Shown: positions 5,728 through 13,812 of the stretch, one piece after another
Layout of the letters: each line of letters starts with the position of its first letter
How positions within the stretch are numbered: position 1 is the first letter of the stretch
NCBI GenBank assembly: GCA_002378975.1
Contig: DFST01000155.1
Location: forward strand, 1 to 14,115
DNA: 14,115 nt
Source: Chitinophagaceae bacterium UBA3430
GTDB taxonomy: Bacteria > Bacteroidota > Bacteroidia > Chitinophagales > Chitinophagaceae
Reading direction: 5' to 3'
The notes under the pieces: model-generated
What the model was told of the DNA's origin: nothing
Seen by the model: only the letters and a program-made list of their open reading frames with translations
Databases searched by the model: none
Program-made: the position numbers and the translations under genes

Positions 5728-7245
5728 ATGACACCAATCACCTTATTCTCCTTTGTGCTGGGGTACTTCCTTCTTTTGCTGGGCGTGGCCTGGTATACCT
5801 CCCGCAATTCAGACAACGAGTCCTTTTTCATTGGCAACCGAAACAGCAATTGGATGCTGGTTGCCTTTGGCATGATCGGCACGTCGCTCTCGGGCGTAAC
5901 GTTTGTCAGTGTGCCCGGCGATGTCGGCAAGGCCAATTTTTTTTATTTCCAATTGGTGCTGGGTTATTTTCTTGGCTATCTGGTGGTTGCCTTTGTATTG
6001 CTACCGCTGTATTACCGATTGAATGTAACGAGCATTTATACCTATCTGTCGCAACGATTCGGTCGGCAGGCACATCGAACCGGTGCTTCCTTCTTTTTGC
6101 TTTCCCGTACCGTGGGGGCTACTGCCCGTTTGTATTTGGTGGTGAACATTCTTCAGTTGTTCATTCTGGATCGTTTGGGGATTCCATTCTGGCTAACCGC
6201 CATCGTAATCTTGTTGCTGATCATGTTGTATACCATCGAGGGGGGAGTAAAGACCATTGTATTTACCGATACCCTTCAGACCTCCGGCATGTTGATCGGC
6301 TTGGTGGTTTGCTTGGTGGTGTTGCTTAAATCCATGGATCTCGATCTGGGCAGTGCTTGGAGCAGTCTTTCAGACAAGGGCTACACACGTATTTTTAATT
6401 GGGACATGAATAGCCCCGGTTATTTCTGGAAACAGTTGCTGGGCGGAATGTTCATTACCATTACCATGACCGGCTTGGATCAGGAAATGATGCAAAAGAA
6501 CATCAGCGTACGCACGCTGGGTGCCTCTCAAAAAAACATGATGACCATGAGTAGCATCCTGGTCGTCGTAAATCTGTTGTTCCTCATCCTGGGTGGCGTT
6601 CTTTATTTATATGCGAGTGCCAACCCCGTGTTATTGAATGGCGTTCCAGCCACGGGCGATGATCTATTTCCTGCGCTGGCCTTGGGGGAGGCGTTTTCAG
6701 GGGCCATTGGTGTCATCTTCATCATTGCACTGATCTCAGCCTTGTTTCCCAGTGTGGATGGGGCCATTACGTCGCTCACTTCGAGCTTCTGCATTGACCT
6801 GTTGGGATTTCGTGAATCACCGAAAACCGAAGCAGAGAAAAAACGCACCCGACTCTGGGTGCACGTCGCCTTCGTTGGGTTGTTCTTTTTGATGGTTATG
6901 CTTTTTAAAGCCATCAATGATAAATCCATCATTCAATTCATCATCAAGTTTGCGGGCATCACATACGGTCCGCTGCTCGGATTGTTTGCTTTTGGAATTC
7001 TGACGCAGCGTAGTTTGAAATCCGCGTGGGTAGGGTGGGTCTGTTTGGCGGGACCATTGCTCGCTTTCGGATTGGATTTGCTCTCAAATCCGGCCTATTA
7101 CGAAGCGAAGTTGCACGTGTCGTTGGGGTTGAATGGAATATCGGAGCGTGTGTTCAGCGGCTATAAAATCGGACCGGAACTGATCCTGTTGAATGGATTG
7201 ATCACCTTCCTGTGCCTCACCTTGATTTCGCGAAAGAAATCTTGA
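5728..7245 (+). CDS. Sodium:solute symporter (SSS/SLC5 family)
   Basis: This 505-residue inner-membrane protein has about 13 hydrophobic segments and belongs to the solute:sodium symporter family, which couples Na+ entry to uptake of sugars, carboxylates, nucleosides or similar solutes. Family landmarks are the Na+-site helix 'GTSLSGVTFVSVPG' (51-64), 'IYTYLSQRFG' (103-112), the SSS signature 'EGGVKTIVFTDTLQ' (171-184) and 'TMTGLDQEMMQKNIS' in the middle. The C-terminal half has further helices and ends with basic residues 'RKKS'. Length is normal. The substrate cannot be read from sequence. It is the first gene of a plus-strand operon; the O-methyltransferase gene starts 10 bp after its stop. 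The promoter must lie in, or just beyond, the 46-bp divergent spacer; I see only a weak TACCTTCA -7 match at 5707-5714. Confidence 0.94.
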   Translation: MTPITLFSFVLGYFLLLLGVAWYTSRNSDNESFFIGNRNSNWMLVAFGMIGTSLSGVTFVSVPGDVGKANFFYFQLVLGYFLGYLVVAFVLLPLYYRLNVTSIYTYLSQRFGRQAHRTGASFFLLSRTVGATARLYLVVNILQLFILDRLGIPFWLTAIVILLLIMLYTIEGGVKTIVFTDTLQTSGMLIGLVVCLVVLLKSMDLDLGSAWSSLSDKGYTRIFNWDMNSPGYFWKQLLGGMFITITMTGLDQEMMQKNISVRTLGASQKNMMTMSSILVVVNLLFLILGGVLYLYASANPVLLNGVPATGDDLFPALALGEAFSGAIGVIFIIALISALFPSVDGAITSLTSSFCIDLLGFRESPKTEAEKKRTRLWVHVAFVGLFFLMVMLFKAINDKSIIQFIIKFAGITYGPLLGLFAFGILTQRSLKSAWVGWVCLAGPLLAFGLDLLSNPAYYEAKLHVSLGLNGISERVFSGYKIGPELILLNGLITFLCLTLISRKKS

Positions 7246-7255
7246 ACCCTTTTTT

Positions 7256-7897
7256 ATGGATGAATTGATCTCCGAACGGTTGCAGTCATTTATGGATCGC
7301 TGGGTGAGCCCCTTGCCTGAATTGTTGCAGGAAATCGAGGCGTTTACATTAGCAAATCACCCGGAGGCCCACATGTTGAGTGGGGCACAGCAAGGCCAGT
7401 TCCTTTCGATGATCAGTCAAATGATCCGTCCCCGTCGGGTCTTGGAGATTGGCACCTTTACTGGTTACAGTGCACTGTGTTTGGCGAGTGGATTGACTGA
7501 ATTCGGGAAGCTGGTCACCATCGAGTATCGGGAATCGGATGCCCAGCAGGCGCGAAGCTATTTCGATCGATCTGCTTACCGCGATCAGATCCAACTTTTG
7601 CAAGGGGATGCCCACGTGCTTTTGCCCACGCTCACGGAAAGTTGGGATCTGGTTTTCATCGATGCGGATAAGACCGGTTACGCCGACTATTTTAACATCC
7701 TGCTGCCGTCGGTCCGACGAAACGGTTTTATCTTAGCGGATAATCTTTTCTTCCATGGTCAGGTATTGGAAGAGCCTGTAAAAGGGAAGAATGCCAAGGC
7801 GCTTCTTTCTTTTGCCGAGGCAGTCAAGAGTTGTCCGGACGTGGAGCAAGTGCCGATTCCCTTGCGCGACGGACTCATGTTGATCCGTAAACTATGA
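7256..7897 (+). CDS. Class I SAM-dependent O-methyltransferase (COMT/caffeoyl-CoA type)
   Basis: The 213-residue enzyme has the cation-dependent O-methyltransferase fold (COG4122-like). The N-terminal helices lead to 'MLSGAQQGQFLSMI' (40-53), then SAM motif I 'VLEIGTFTGYS' (62-72), the acidic ribose-binding 'TIEYR' (88-92), 'IDADK' (135-139) and 'ILADN' (159-163); Asp136 with Asp162/Asn163 are the expected divalent metal ligands. The C-terminus 'PLRDGLMLIRKL' is also typical. Bacterial members methylate catechols or other diols in vitro; the natural substrate is usually unknown, as here. The gene begins 10 bp after the symporter and its TGA overlaps the next ATG (ATGA), indicating translational coupling with the glucosaminidase gene. 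Confidence 0.93.
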   Translation: MDELISERLQSFMDRWVSPLPELLQEIEAFTLANHPEAHMLSGAQQGQFLSMISQMIRPRRVLEIGTFTGYSALCLASGLTEFGKLVTIEYRESDAQQARSYFDRSAYRDQIQLLQGDAHVLLPTLTESWDLVFIDADKTGYADYFNILLPSVRRNGFILADNLFFHGQVLEEPVKGKNAKALLSFAEAVKSCPDVEQVPIPLRDGLMLIRKL

Positions 7898-8472
7898 ACC
7901 GACTCCGATTTATATATCTGTTTCTGTGCTGGATGCTGGTCATGCCTCAATTGTATGCGCAGACTCCGTTAACGATCAAGGTCAATCCGGCTGTATTGAA
8001 TTACATCGATCAATACTGTACTGTGGCCATCGAGGAAATGAAGCGAAGTGGAATTCCCGCCTCCGTAACCTTAGCGCAGGGAATCTATGAATCGGGTGCA
8101 GGCAGCAGTCGCTTGGCTCGGGAAGCCAACAATCATTTTGGAATAAAATGCAAGCCGGAATGGACAGGGGCTACGATCCGACACACCGATGATCTGCGGA
8201 ACGAGTGTTTCAGAAAATATGCTTCGGCCATCGAATCTTATCGGGATCATTCCGATTTTTTGCGCACCCGCTCGCATTATGCTTTTTTGTTCCAGTTGGA
8301 TCAACACGATTACAAGGGCTGGGTATATGGCTTGAAGCGAGCCGGTTATGCCACTTCGCCTCGGTATCCGGAGGCCTTGTTGCGTTTGATCGAGACCTAT
8401 CAGTTGAATCAATATGATGAAGTTTCCGGATCGGAGACGACCACCCCACAAACATTAAATCGACGACCATGA
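7894..8472 (+). CDS. Secreted glucosaminidase domain peptidoglycan hydrolase (GH73/FlgJ-like)
   Basis: The 192-residue protein has a signal peptide (NRLR basic start, hydrophobic core, cleavage probably after 'YAQ' near residue 23) and then one glucosaminidase domain. Diagnostic features are 'VTLAQGIYESGAGSS' with the catalytic Glu66, 'EANNHFGIKCK' (78-87), 'FRKYASAIESYRDHSDFL' (106-123) and 'GLKRAGYATSPRYPEALLRLIETY' in two conserved blocks near the end. Such enzymes cut the glycan strand of peptidoglycan between N-acetylglucosamine and N-acetylmuramic acid. Many related Bacteroidota proteins carry C-terminal LysM repeats; this one ends with about 20 polar residues and has none, so it is a minimal single-domain version. 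Start and stop overlap both neighbours by ATGA, upstream with the methyltransferase and downstream with hpt. Confidence 0.93.
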   Translation: MNRLRFIYLFLCWMLVMPQLYAQTPLTIKVNPAVLNYIDQYCTVAIEEMKRSGIPASVTLAQGIYESGAGSSRLAREANNHFGIKCKPEWTGATIRHTDDLRNECFRKYASAIESYRDHSDFLRTRSHYAFLFQLDQHDYKGWVYGLKRAGYATSPRYPEALLRLIETYQLNQYDEVSGSETTTPQTLNRRP

Positions 8473-9008
8473 GTACGATACAGGTATTGGATCGACAATT
8501 CGAAGTATATCTGGATACCGCCACCATTCAATCCCGGATCCGTGAAATGGCCGATCAGATCAGTAGCGATTATGCGGGCACTCGTCCTTTGTTTCTCTCT
8601 ATCCTAAATGGGGCCTTCCTTTTTACGGCCGACCTGATCCGCTCGCTTTCCATCGATCCGGAGATCTCCTTCATCAAACTGGCTTCGTATCAGGGCATGC
8701 GTTCTACCGGTACCATCACAACAGCCATTGGGCTGGAAGTTGATTTGACCGGAAGGGATGTGATCTTATTGGAAGACATCGTGGATACCGGAAACACGCT
8801 GGCAAAGTTCATTCCGCATTTGCTGCAACAACAACCCCGTTCCGTGCGCATTGCTACCTTGTTGCACAAAGCAGAGGCTACGCAGCATCCGTTGACCCTG
8901 GATTATGTGGGATTTGTGATTCCCAACAAATTCGTGGTGGGGTACGGATTGGATTACGACGGATGGGGGCGACAGTACGACGCGATCTATCAATTGGCGT
9001 CCAAGTGA
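8469..9008 (+). CDS. hpt: Hypoxanthine phosphoribosyltransferase
   Basis: The 179-residue enzyme belongs to the type I PRTase family and converts hypoxanthine or guanine plus PRPP to IMP or GMP in purine salvage. The sequence shows the 'LSILNGAFLFTADLIR' PPi-loop region (43-58), 'SYQGMRSTG' (73-81, flexible-loop start), the PRPP-binding signature 'VILLEDIVDTGNT' (98-110) with acidic pair Glu102/Asp103 and catalytic Asp106, the Lys of 'LLHK' (134), and 'FVIPNKFVVGYGLDY' (149-163) that contacts the base and metal. Length is normal. The ATG overlaps the glucosaminidase stop by four bases, and the VWA gene follows 28 bp later. A related xanthine-preferring enzyme cannot be excluded from sequence alone. 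Confidence 0.95.
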   Translation: MSTIQVLDRQFEVYLDTATIQSRIREMADQISSDYAGTRPLFLSILNGAFLFTADLIRSLSIDPEISFIKLASYQGMRSTGTITTAIGLEVDLTGRDVILLEDIVDTGNTLAKFIPHLLQQQPRSVRIATLLHKAEATQHPLTLDYVGFVIPNKFVVGYGLDYDGWGRQYDAIYQLASK

Positions 9009-9036
9009 CGGATTCCGCCTTTTTACGTAATTTCTG

Positions 9037-10800
9037 GTGTTGAAACGCACCTCCCTCATAGCTTGTTTCTTGTTCAGCGTCTGTTTTCTACAGGCACAGC
9101 AGTTCTATTTTCGGGGGGTGGTTAAGGATGAGCAAGGCTCGATCATTCCCAATGTTCGAATCATTCAGTTGTCGACGGGCCTGTTGTTTCGATCCGGCTC
9201 CCAAGGAACATTTGGGGTTGTGTCCGCCACCATCGTCGATTCTTTCTTATTTCATTTGGAGGGATTTCAGTCTTTGACGGCTGCATGGCAATCGGATCGA
9301 TATGTAGAGATTACCCTCAAACGCCCGGTCGATTTGCTGCCTGCTTTTACACTTTCTTCCTTGACTGCCGGTTGGAATCGTCAAGAGGCCCGTCAGTGGC
9401 TTACGGGTAATGAAACCTATGCGAATCTATTGGAGAACCGGTTTATCCGGGCGGATGCGTTTCCAAGTACCGGCGTTTCCTTGAACATCGATCGTGCATC
9501 GTATAGCAACATTCGTCGGTTTATCCGACAACGAAGTCCGGTGCCGGCCGATGCAGTTCGGATCGAGGAGATGTTGAACTATTTTAATCTGGATTACCAG
9601 CAACCGGATTCCGGTCAGGTGTTCCGCATTCATACGCGACTCACCGATTGTCCGTGGAACGCCCAAAATAAATTATTCTTCGTTCAGGTAAATGCGCGCA
9701 CGTTGAATTTGGATACGCTGCCACCGGCGCATTTCACTTTTCTCATCGACGTATCGGCCTCCATGGATATGCCCAATCGATTGCCCTTGTTGCAATCTGC
9801 CTTTCGGATGCTGGTCAACAACCTGCGCGACAAAGATTCGGTAGCCATCGTCACCTACGGGGGCGTAACCGATATTTTGTTGAACACGATTTCGGGTAGT
9901 CGCAAAGACACCATTCGGCAAGTGATCGATTCGTTGGTGGCCGGCGGAGCTACCCCGGGTGAATCGGGCGTTAAGTTGGCCTATTCGGTAGCGCGTCGCC
10001 ATTTCATCCCCGGGGGGAATAATCGAGTCATCTTGGCCACCGATGGAGATTTCAACGTGGGCATGAAGACCGAAGAAGAACTGGAAGCGTTGATCGCGAA
10101 GGAAAGTGAGCGGGGTATTTATCTGACCTGTTTGGGGGTGGGTATGGGCAATTACAAAGACTCCAAGATCCAGTCGCTCGCGAAACGAGGAAATGGAAAT
10201 TTTGCTTACCTCGACGGATTTCAGGAGGCGGAAAAAGTACTCTTCAAAGAGTTCGCTCAAACACTTTATTCCGTTGCAGACGATGCAGCACTCAGCGCCC
10301 AGTTCAATTCAGATCAAGTGGAGGAATACCGACTGATTGGATTCGATAATAAACTCGGGGCTCTTCGTGATTCAACCACACGCTTGCAGGGTGGGGAAAT
10401 TGGGACGGGACAATCGGCTCTTGTACTATTTGAATTGAAGATGCGACCGGCATTTCGCCATTCGGATACGCTGGCCCGGATACGGCTACAATACAGACTC
10501 CCGAATGATACGATTGTTTCTAGCTTCTATGCACAGTCTTTATCCGACTGGCAATCGATCGATCGGGTAGATACGGCCTATCGATTCGCAGCGGCACTGA
10601 CCTGGTTTGGTTCGCTGCTGCGTCATTCCGGATTTGTACCTGAAAATTCCTGGGAAGCCTTACTGGATTTGGCCCGGGGAGCCATTTCGAATTCAGATGC
10701 CTATCAGCAAGAATTCTTTCAGCTGGTACAAGCTGCCGACTTGATCTACCATCCCAAGAAAAATAAGAAGGGGCGGAAGCGGGTAGCCAGTAGCGAGTAG
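9037..10800 (+). CDS. Secreted von Willebrand factor A domain protein, YfbK family
   Basis: The 587-residue protein starts with a signal peptide (basic LKRT, hydrophobic core, cleavage near 'FLQAQQ', about residue 21). Residues 22-95 resemble a carboxypeptidase-regulatory-like beta domain ('FRGVVKDEQGSIIPNVRI'). Residues 125-225 match the YfbK N-terminal domain ('STGVSLNIDRASYSNIRRFI', 'VRIEEMLNYFNLDY'). The VWA domain follows with MIDAS 'DVSAS' (Asp238, Ser240, Ser242), Thr306 of 'GGATPG' and Asp336 in 'VILATDGDFNVG'. The remainder matches the DUF3520-type C-terminal region ('EEYRLIGFDNK', 'GGEIGTGQSALVLFEL'). The function is unknown; the MIDAS suggests metal-dependent protein binding in the envelope. 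No ATG precedes the signal peptide: the start must be GTG 9037 or TTG 9040, the latter giving a canonical M-K-R start. It is the last gene of the operon and converges on dnaJ with a 12-bp gap. Confidence 0.92.
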   Translation: MLKRTSLIACFLFSVCFLQAQQFYFRGVVKDEQGSIIPNVRIIQLSTGLLFRSGSQGTFGVVSATIVDSFLFHLEGFQSLTAAWQSDRYVEITLKRPVDLLPAFTLSSLTAGWNRQEARQWLTGNETYANLLENRFIRADAFPSTGVSLNIDRASYSNIRRFIRQRSPVPADAVRIEEMLNYFNLDYQQPDSGQVFRIHTRLTDCPWNAQNKLFFVQVNARTLNLDTLPPAHFTFLIDVSASMDMPNRLPLLQSAFRMLVNNLRDKDSVAIVTYGGVTDILLNTISGSRKDTIRQVIDSLVAGGATPGESGVKLAYSVARRHFIPGGNNRVILATDGDFNVGMKTEEELEALIAKESERGIYLTCLGVGMGNYKDSKIQSLAKRGNGNFAYLDGFQEAEKVLFKEFAQTLYSVADDAALSAQFNSDQVEEYRLIGFDNKLGALRDSTTRLQGGEIGTGQSALVLFELKMRPAFRHSDTLARIRLQYRLPNDTIVSSFYAQSLSDWQSIDRVDTAYRFAAALTWFGSLLRHSGFVPENSWEALLDLARGAISNSDAYQQEFFQLVQAADLIYHPKKNKKGRKRVASSE

Positions 10801-10812
10801 AGGGTTGAGCGT

Positions 10813-11979
10813 TTAGCTGAAGATCTCTTTGACCTTATCGAAAAAGCTTTTCTCGTTTTTATCCGGATTGGGTTTGAAGTTGTTGGATTGTCCCAGTTTT
10901 TCCAGCATCGCTTTTTCATCCGAGTTTAGATCCTGTGGAGTCCAAACGCTGACTTGTACCAACTGATCTCCTTTTTCGTATGAATTCACGGAAGGGAAAC
11001 CTTTTCCTTTGAGGCGCAGGATCTTTCCACTTTGTGTACCGGCCGGAATCTTGATCTTGGCTTTTCCGTCGATGGTGGGAACTTCTACTTGCGTGCCAAA
11101 TACGGCATCCGGGAAAGATAGATGCAATTCATAGGCAACGTTCAAGCCTTCTCGATACAATTCCTTGTGTTGTTCCTCTTCGATGAGAATGATTAGATCG
11201 CCCGGCATGCCTCCGCGTTCACCAGCATTTCCTTTGCCACTCACATTGAGTTGCATGCCTTCTTGCACACCAGCTGGTATGTCTATGCTGACGGTTTCTT
11301 CTCCAAATACTCGTCCTTCGCCTTTGCAACTTCCGCATTTGGCCGTGATGGTAGACCCCTCGCCATGGCAGTTTGGACAAGTAGATACGGTTTGCATTTG
11401 TCCGAGGAAAGTATTCTGGACACGTCGAACCTGTCCGCTGCCGCCGCAGGTTCCACAGGACTGCATACTGCCTTTATCTTTCGCGCCACTACCACTGCAG
11501 GTGGTACAGGGTACATGTTTTTTAACCTTGATGTTTTTGGTTACTCCCTTGGCGATCTCTTCATAGGTTAGCTTGAGTTTGACACGCAGGTTGTTGCCGC
11601 GAACGCCCCGAGTTCGTTGACCACCGCGTCCACCCCGTTGTCCGCCTCCAAAAAATCCGCCGAACATGTCTTCACCGAATATGTCACCGAATTGACTGAA
11701 GATGTCATCCATGTTCATGCCGCCGCTGCCACCGCCGAATCCACGACCTTGGCCCGATACGCCGGCATGGCCATATCGGTCGTATTGGGCTTTCTTGTCT
11801 GCGTCGCTGAGTATCTCATAAGCTTCTGCGGCTTCTTTGAATTTCTCCTCAGCGGCTTTGTCGCCCGGGTTTCGATCGGGGTGATACTGCATGGCGACTT
11901 TGCGATACGCCTTTTTGATCTCGTCCGCACTGGCCGTTTTGGTTACACCCAATATCTCGTAGTAGTCGCGTTTGCTCAT
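10813..11979 (-). CDS. dnaJ: Chaperone DnaJ (Hsp40, type I)
   Basis: DnaJ delivers unfolded clients to DnaK and stimulates its ATPase. The 388 residues have the full type I layout: J-domain (1-70) with the His-Pro-Asp motif at 33-35; a Gly/Phe-rich linker (about 72-128, including repeated '[17 protein letters not shown]'); the zinc-binding domain with four CxxCxGxG modules at Cys158/161, 175/178, 201/204 and 215/218; and C-terminal client-binding beta domains ('[19 protein letters not shown]', '[19 protein letters not shown]'). The end '[12 protein letters not shown]' is typical of Bacteroidota DnaJ. All catalytic and metal residues are intact. It starts one base after the grpE stop, so the two are translationally coupled. 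No dnaK is in the window. It converges on the VWA gene, 12 bp apart. Confidence 0.98.
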   Translation of the reverse strand: MSKRDYYEILGVTKTASADEIKKAYRKVAMQYHPDRNPGDKAAEEKFKEAAEAYEILSDADKKAQYDRYGHAGVSGQGRGFGGGSGGMNMDDIFSQFGDIFGEDMFGGFFGGGQRGGRGGQRTRGVRGNNLRVKLKLTYEEIAKGVTKNIKVKKHVPCTTCSGSGAKDKGSMQSCGTCGGSGQVRRVQNTFLGQMQTVSTCPNCHGEGSTITAKCGSCKGEGRVFGEETVSIDIPAGVQEGMQLNVSGKGNAGERGGMPGDLIILIEEEQHKELYREGLNVAYELHLSFPDAVFGTQVEVPTIDGKAKIKIPAGTQSGKILRLKGKGFPSVNSYEKGDQLVQVSVWTPQDLNSDEKAMLEKLGQSNNFKPNPDKNEKSFFDKVKEIFS

Positions 11980-11980
11980 A

Positions 11981-12505
11981 TCAATTTCCCACCACGACTT
12001 TGGCGTGGCGGATGATCTTGTCGTTCAAATAATATCCTTTGATGACTTCATCCAGGATCTTTCCTTTCAATGCCTCAGAAGGCGCTGGTATCTCGGTGAT
12101 GGCTTCGTGGAGGTCGGCATTAAACTCGGCATGGAGGGTTTCCATGGCTTTGAGTCCGCGCAACTGCAGCGTATTACGCAGCTTGTTAAACACCAGCAAT
12201 AAGCCTTCTTTGAGTGCCGGATCGGTGGCGGAAGCTTCCAGTTGTTTTTGGGCGCGATCGCAGTCGTCCATCACGTCCAGCAGCGATTGGATCACTTCTT
12301 TGCCGGCAGTCTGGATCAGCTCGATGCGCTCCTTGGCATTGCGGCGTTTGAAATTCTCAAATTCCGCTACCAAATAAAGGTGCTTGGCTTTCAAGGCCTC
12401 CAATTCGGCCGACTTCTGCTCCAATTCGCTCAACGGAGCAGCTGCTTCCGTTGTATCGGAACTCGTCGGCTGTTCTTCGGGGATGATGTTTTCTGTGTTC
12501 TCCAT
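11981..12505 (-). CDS. grpE: Nucleotide exchange factor GrpE
   Basis: GrpE releases ADP from DnaK and completes the DnaK-DnaJ cycle in the cytoplasm. The 174-residue protein has an acidic, low-complexity N-terminus (1-25), a long coiled-coil helix (about 26-80, '[28 protein letters not shown]' in outline), the four-helix region and the C-terminal beta domain with the family signature '[13 protein letters not shown]...[25 protein letters not shown]' (about 128-172). I start at ATG 12505; a TTG at 12535 would add ten unlike residues and would lie upstream of a perfect -7 promoter element. One base separates its TGA from the dnaJ ATG. No CIRCE-type repeat (TTAGCACTC/GAGTGCTAA) is present upstream, so HrcA control is not supported. 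Confidence 0.97.
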   Translation of the reverse strand: MENTENIIPEEQPTSSDTTEAAAPLSELEQKSAELEALKAKHLYLVAEFENFKRRNAKERIELIQTAGKEVIQSLLDVMDDCDRAQKQLEASATDPALKEGLLLVFNKLRNTLQLRGLKAMETLHAEFNADLHEAITEIPAPSEALKGKILDEVIKGYYLNDKIIRHAKVVVGN

Positions 12506-12520
12506 AACTATTGTGGTCGG

Positions 12521-12528
12521 CAAAAATA
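12521..12528 (-). promoter_or_regulatory. Candidate promoter -7 element of grpE-dnaJ (TATTTTTG)
   Basis: The minus strand reads TATTTTTG, a perfect TAnnTTTG, ending 15 nt before the grpE ATG. The nearest upstream TTTG is at 12548-12545, giving a 16-base spacer that is shorter than the usual 19, so the -33 element is uncertain. Confidence 0.5.
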
Positions 12529-12615
12529 CCTTCAATTATGACTCCAAAGGGAGAATGACAGACAAATCGCGGGAACAGTAAGACAATTTGTCCCCCCCAC
12601 GCAGCTGCTTCGGGT

Positions 12616-12623
12616 TAACTTTG
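12616..12623 (+). promoter_or_regulatory. Candidate promoter -7 element of the rlmI-like gene (TAACTTTG)
   Basis: TAACTTTG is a perfect TAnnTTTG and is followed by CGCC and then ATG, so transcription would begin at or within a few bases of the start codon. No TTTG lies 19 bases upstream; the closest is at 12587-12590, 25 bases away across a C7 run. Confidence 0.5.
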
Positions 12624-12627
12624 CGCC

Positions 12628-13800
12628 ATGATTCGGGCCAAACTTCGACGTAAAATCGCTCCGCGTGTTCAGCTGGGGCACCCTTGGGTTTTCGCCAATG
12701 AGATCGATACGATCGATGAAGGGGCCCAGGATGGGGATATAGTGACCTTGTTCAGCCATGACGATCGGTTCGTCGGGCAGGGCTATTACAACAGCCGTTC
12801 CCAGATCCAGATTCGTTTGCTGACCCGTGATCCAAAGGCGGTGATCGACGAACAATATTTTCTGGACCAGATCCGCAGTTGTTGGCATTACCGCCAAAAG
12901 TTGGGATATACCGAGAATTGCCGGTTGGTGTTTGGAGAGGCCGATGGCTTGCCTCAACTGATCATCGATAAGTTCAATGATTATTTTGTGATACAGACCT
13001 TGGCCTTGGGCATGGACCGATGGAAGCCGGCCTTGGTCAAAGCACTGGAGGCCGTATTCAATCCGAAGGGGATCTATGAGCGCAATGATGTGCCCGTTCG
13101 GGAATTGGAAGGACTGCCCCAACAAAAAGGATTTCTATCGGCACCTTTCGATACACGCATTCAGATCCGTGAGAATGGATTGCTTTTTCACGTCGACGTG
13201 GAGCAAGGACAGAAAACGGGTTATTTCCTGGATCAACAAGACAACCGTCGGGCCATTCAGCACATCGTAAAGGACGCCGATGTATTGGGCGCATTTACCT
13301 ACACCGGAACTTTTGAGGTGCATGCGGCTCATTATGGAGCCAAGTCGGTGCTGGGGCTGGATATATCCGCCAATGCCGTTCAAATGGCCAATGCGAATGC
13401 AGCATTAAACGGGCTATCGGACCGCTGTCGATTCGAAGTGGCCAATGCATTCGATGTGTTGAAATCCTGGGGCAAGGAGGGAAAGAATTACGATGTGGTC
13501 ATGTTGGATCCGCCGGCCTTCACCAAGAGCCGGGAAACCATTCAAAAAGCCATTACCGGTTACAAGGAAATCAACCTACGAGGCATGAAATTGGTTCGTC
13601 CCGGTGGATTTCTGGTCACCTCTTCTTGCACCAATCTGGTCAACTCGGAATTGTTTCTACAGATCATCGACATGGCGGCCCGGGATGCGCGCCGAAGAAT
13701 CCGTCAGGTTTTGTTTCAAACACAATCACCCGATCATCCAATCGTTTGGGGACAAGAGAATACACAATACCTGAAATTCCTGATCGTTCAGGTGCAATAA
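12628..13800 (+). CDS. rlmI: Class I SAM-dependent 23S rRNA cytosine-5 methyltransferase, RlmI-like
   Basis: The 390-residue protein matches RlmI, which methylates C5 of a cytosine in 23S rRNA (m5C1962 in E. coli). An N-terminal PUA RNA-binding domain ('LGHPWVFANEI', 'GDIVTLFSHDDRFVGQGYYN'; residues 1-72) is followed by an EEHEE-like linker domain ('RLVFGEADGLPQLIIDKFNDY') and then the Rossmann methyltransferase. Key motifs are 'QGQKTGYFLDQ' (193-203), motif I 'VLGAFTYTGTF' (219-229), Asp245, motif IV 'DPPAF' (294-298) and the motif VI catalytic Cys334 in 'TSSCT'. All are intact and the length is normal. It is divergent from grpE and ends 12 bp before the T9SS cargo gene that faces it. A different RNA target within the same family is possible. 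Confidence 0.92.
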   Translation: MIRAKLRRKIAPRVQLGHPWVFANEIDTIDEGAQDGDIVTLFSHDDRFVGQGYYNSRSQIQIRLLTRDPKAVIDEQYFLDQIRSCWHYRQKLGYTENCRLVFGEADGLPQLIIDKFNDYFVIQTLALGMDRWKPALVKALEAVFNPKGIYERNDVPVRELEGLPQQKGFLSAPFDTRIQIRENGLLFHVDVEQGQKTGYFLDQQDNRRAIQHIVKDADVLGAFTYTGTFEVHAAHYGAKSVLGLDISANAVQMANANAALNGLSDRCRFEVANAFDVLKSWGKEGKNYDVVMLDPPAFTKSRETIQKAITGYKEINLRGMKLVRPGGFLVTSSCTNLVNSELFLQIIDMAARDARRRIRQVLFQTQSPDHPIVWGQENTQYLKFLIVQVQ

Positions 13801-13812
13801 TGAATTGAAAGT

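Noticed and set aside
5850..6329. 159-codon plus-strand frame inside the symporter gene
   Set aside because: It is an alternative frame of a clear membrane transporter, and its Cys/Arg/His-rich product looks like a frame-shifted translation.
9673..10260. 195-codon minus-strand frame opposite the VWA gene
   Set aside because: It is wholly inside the VWA-domain coding sequence, which has MIDAS and YfbK motifs; the antisense product resembles nothing I know.
11165..12015. Several 100-130 codon plus-strand frames opposite dnaJ
   Set aside because: They are antisense shadows of the repetitive Gly/Cys-rich dnaJ sequence and show no domain or start signals.
12582..12592. Palindrome GACAA-T-TTGTC upstream of grpE and the rlmI-like gene, as an operator
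   Set aside because: The arms are only five bases and it matches no heat-shock operator such as CIRCE; likely chance.
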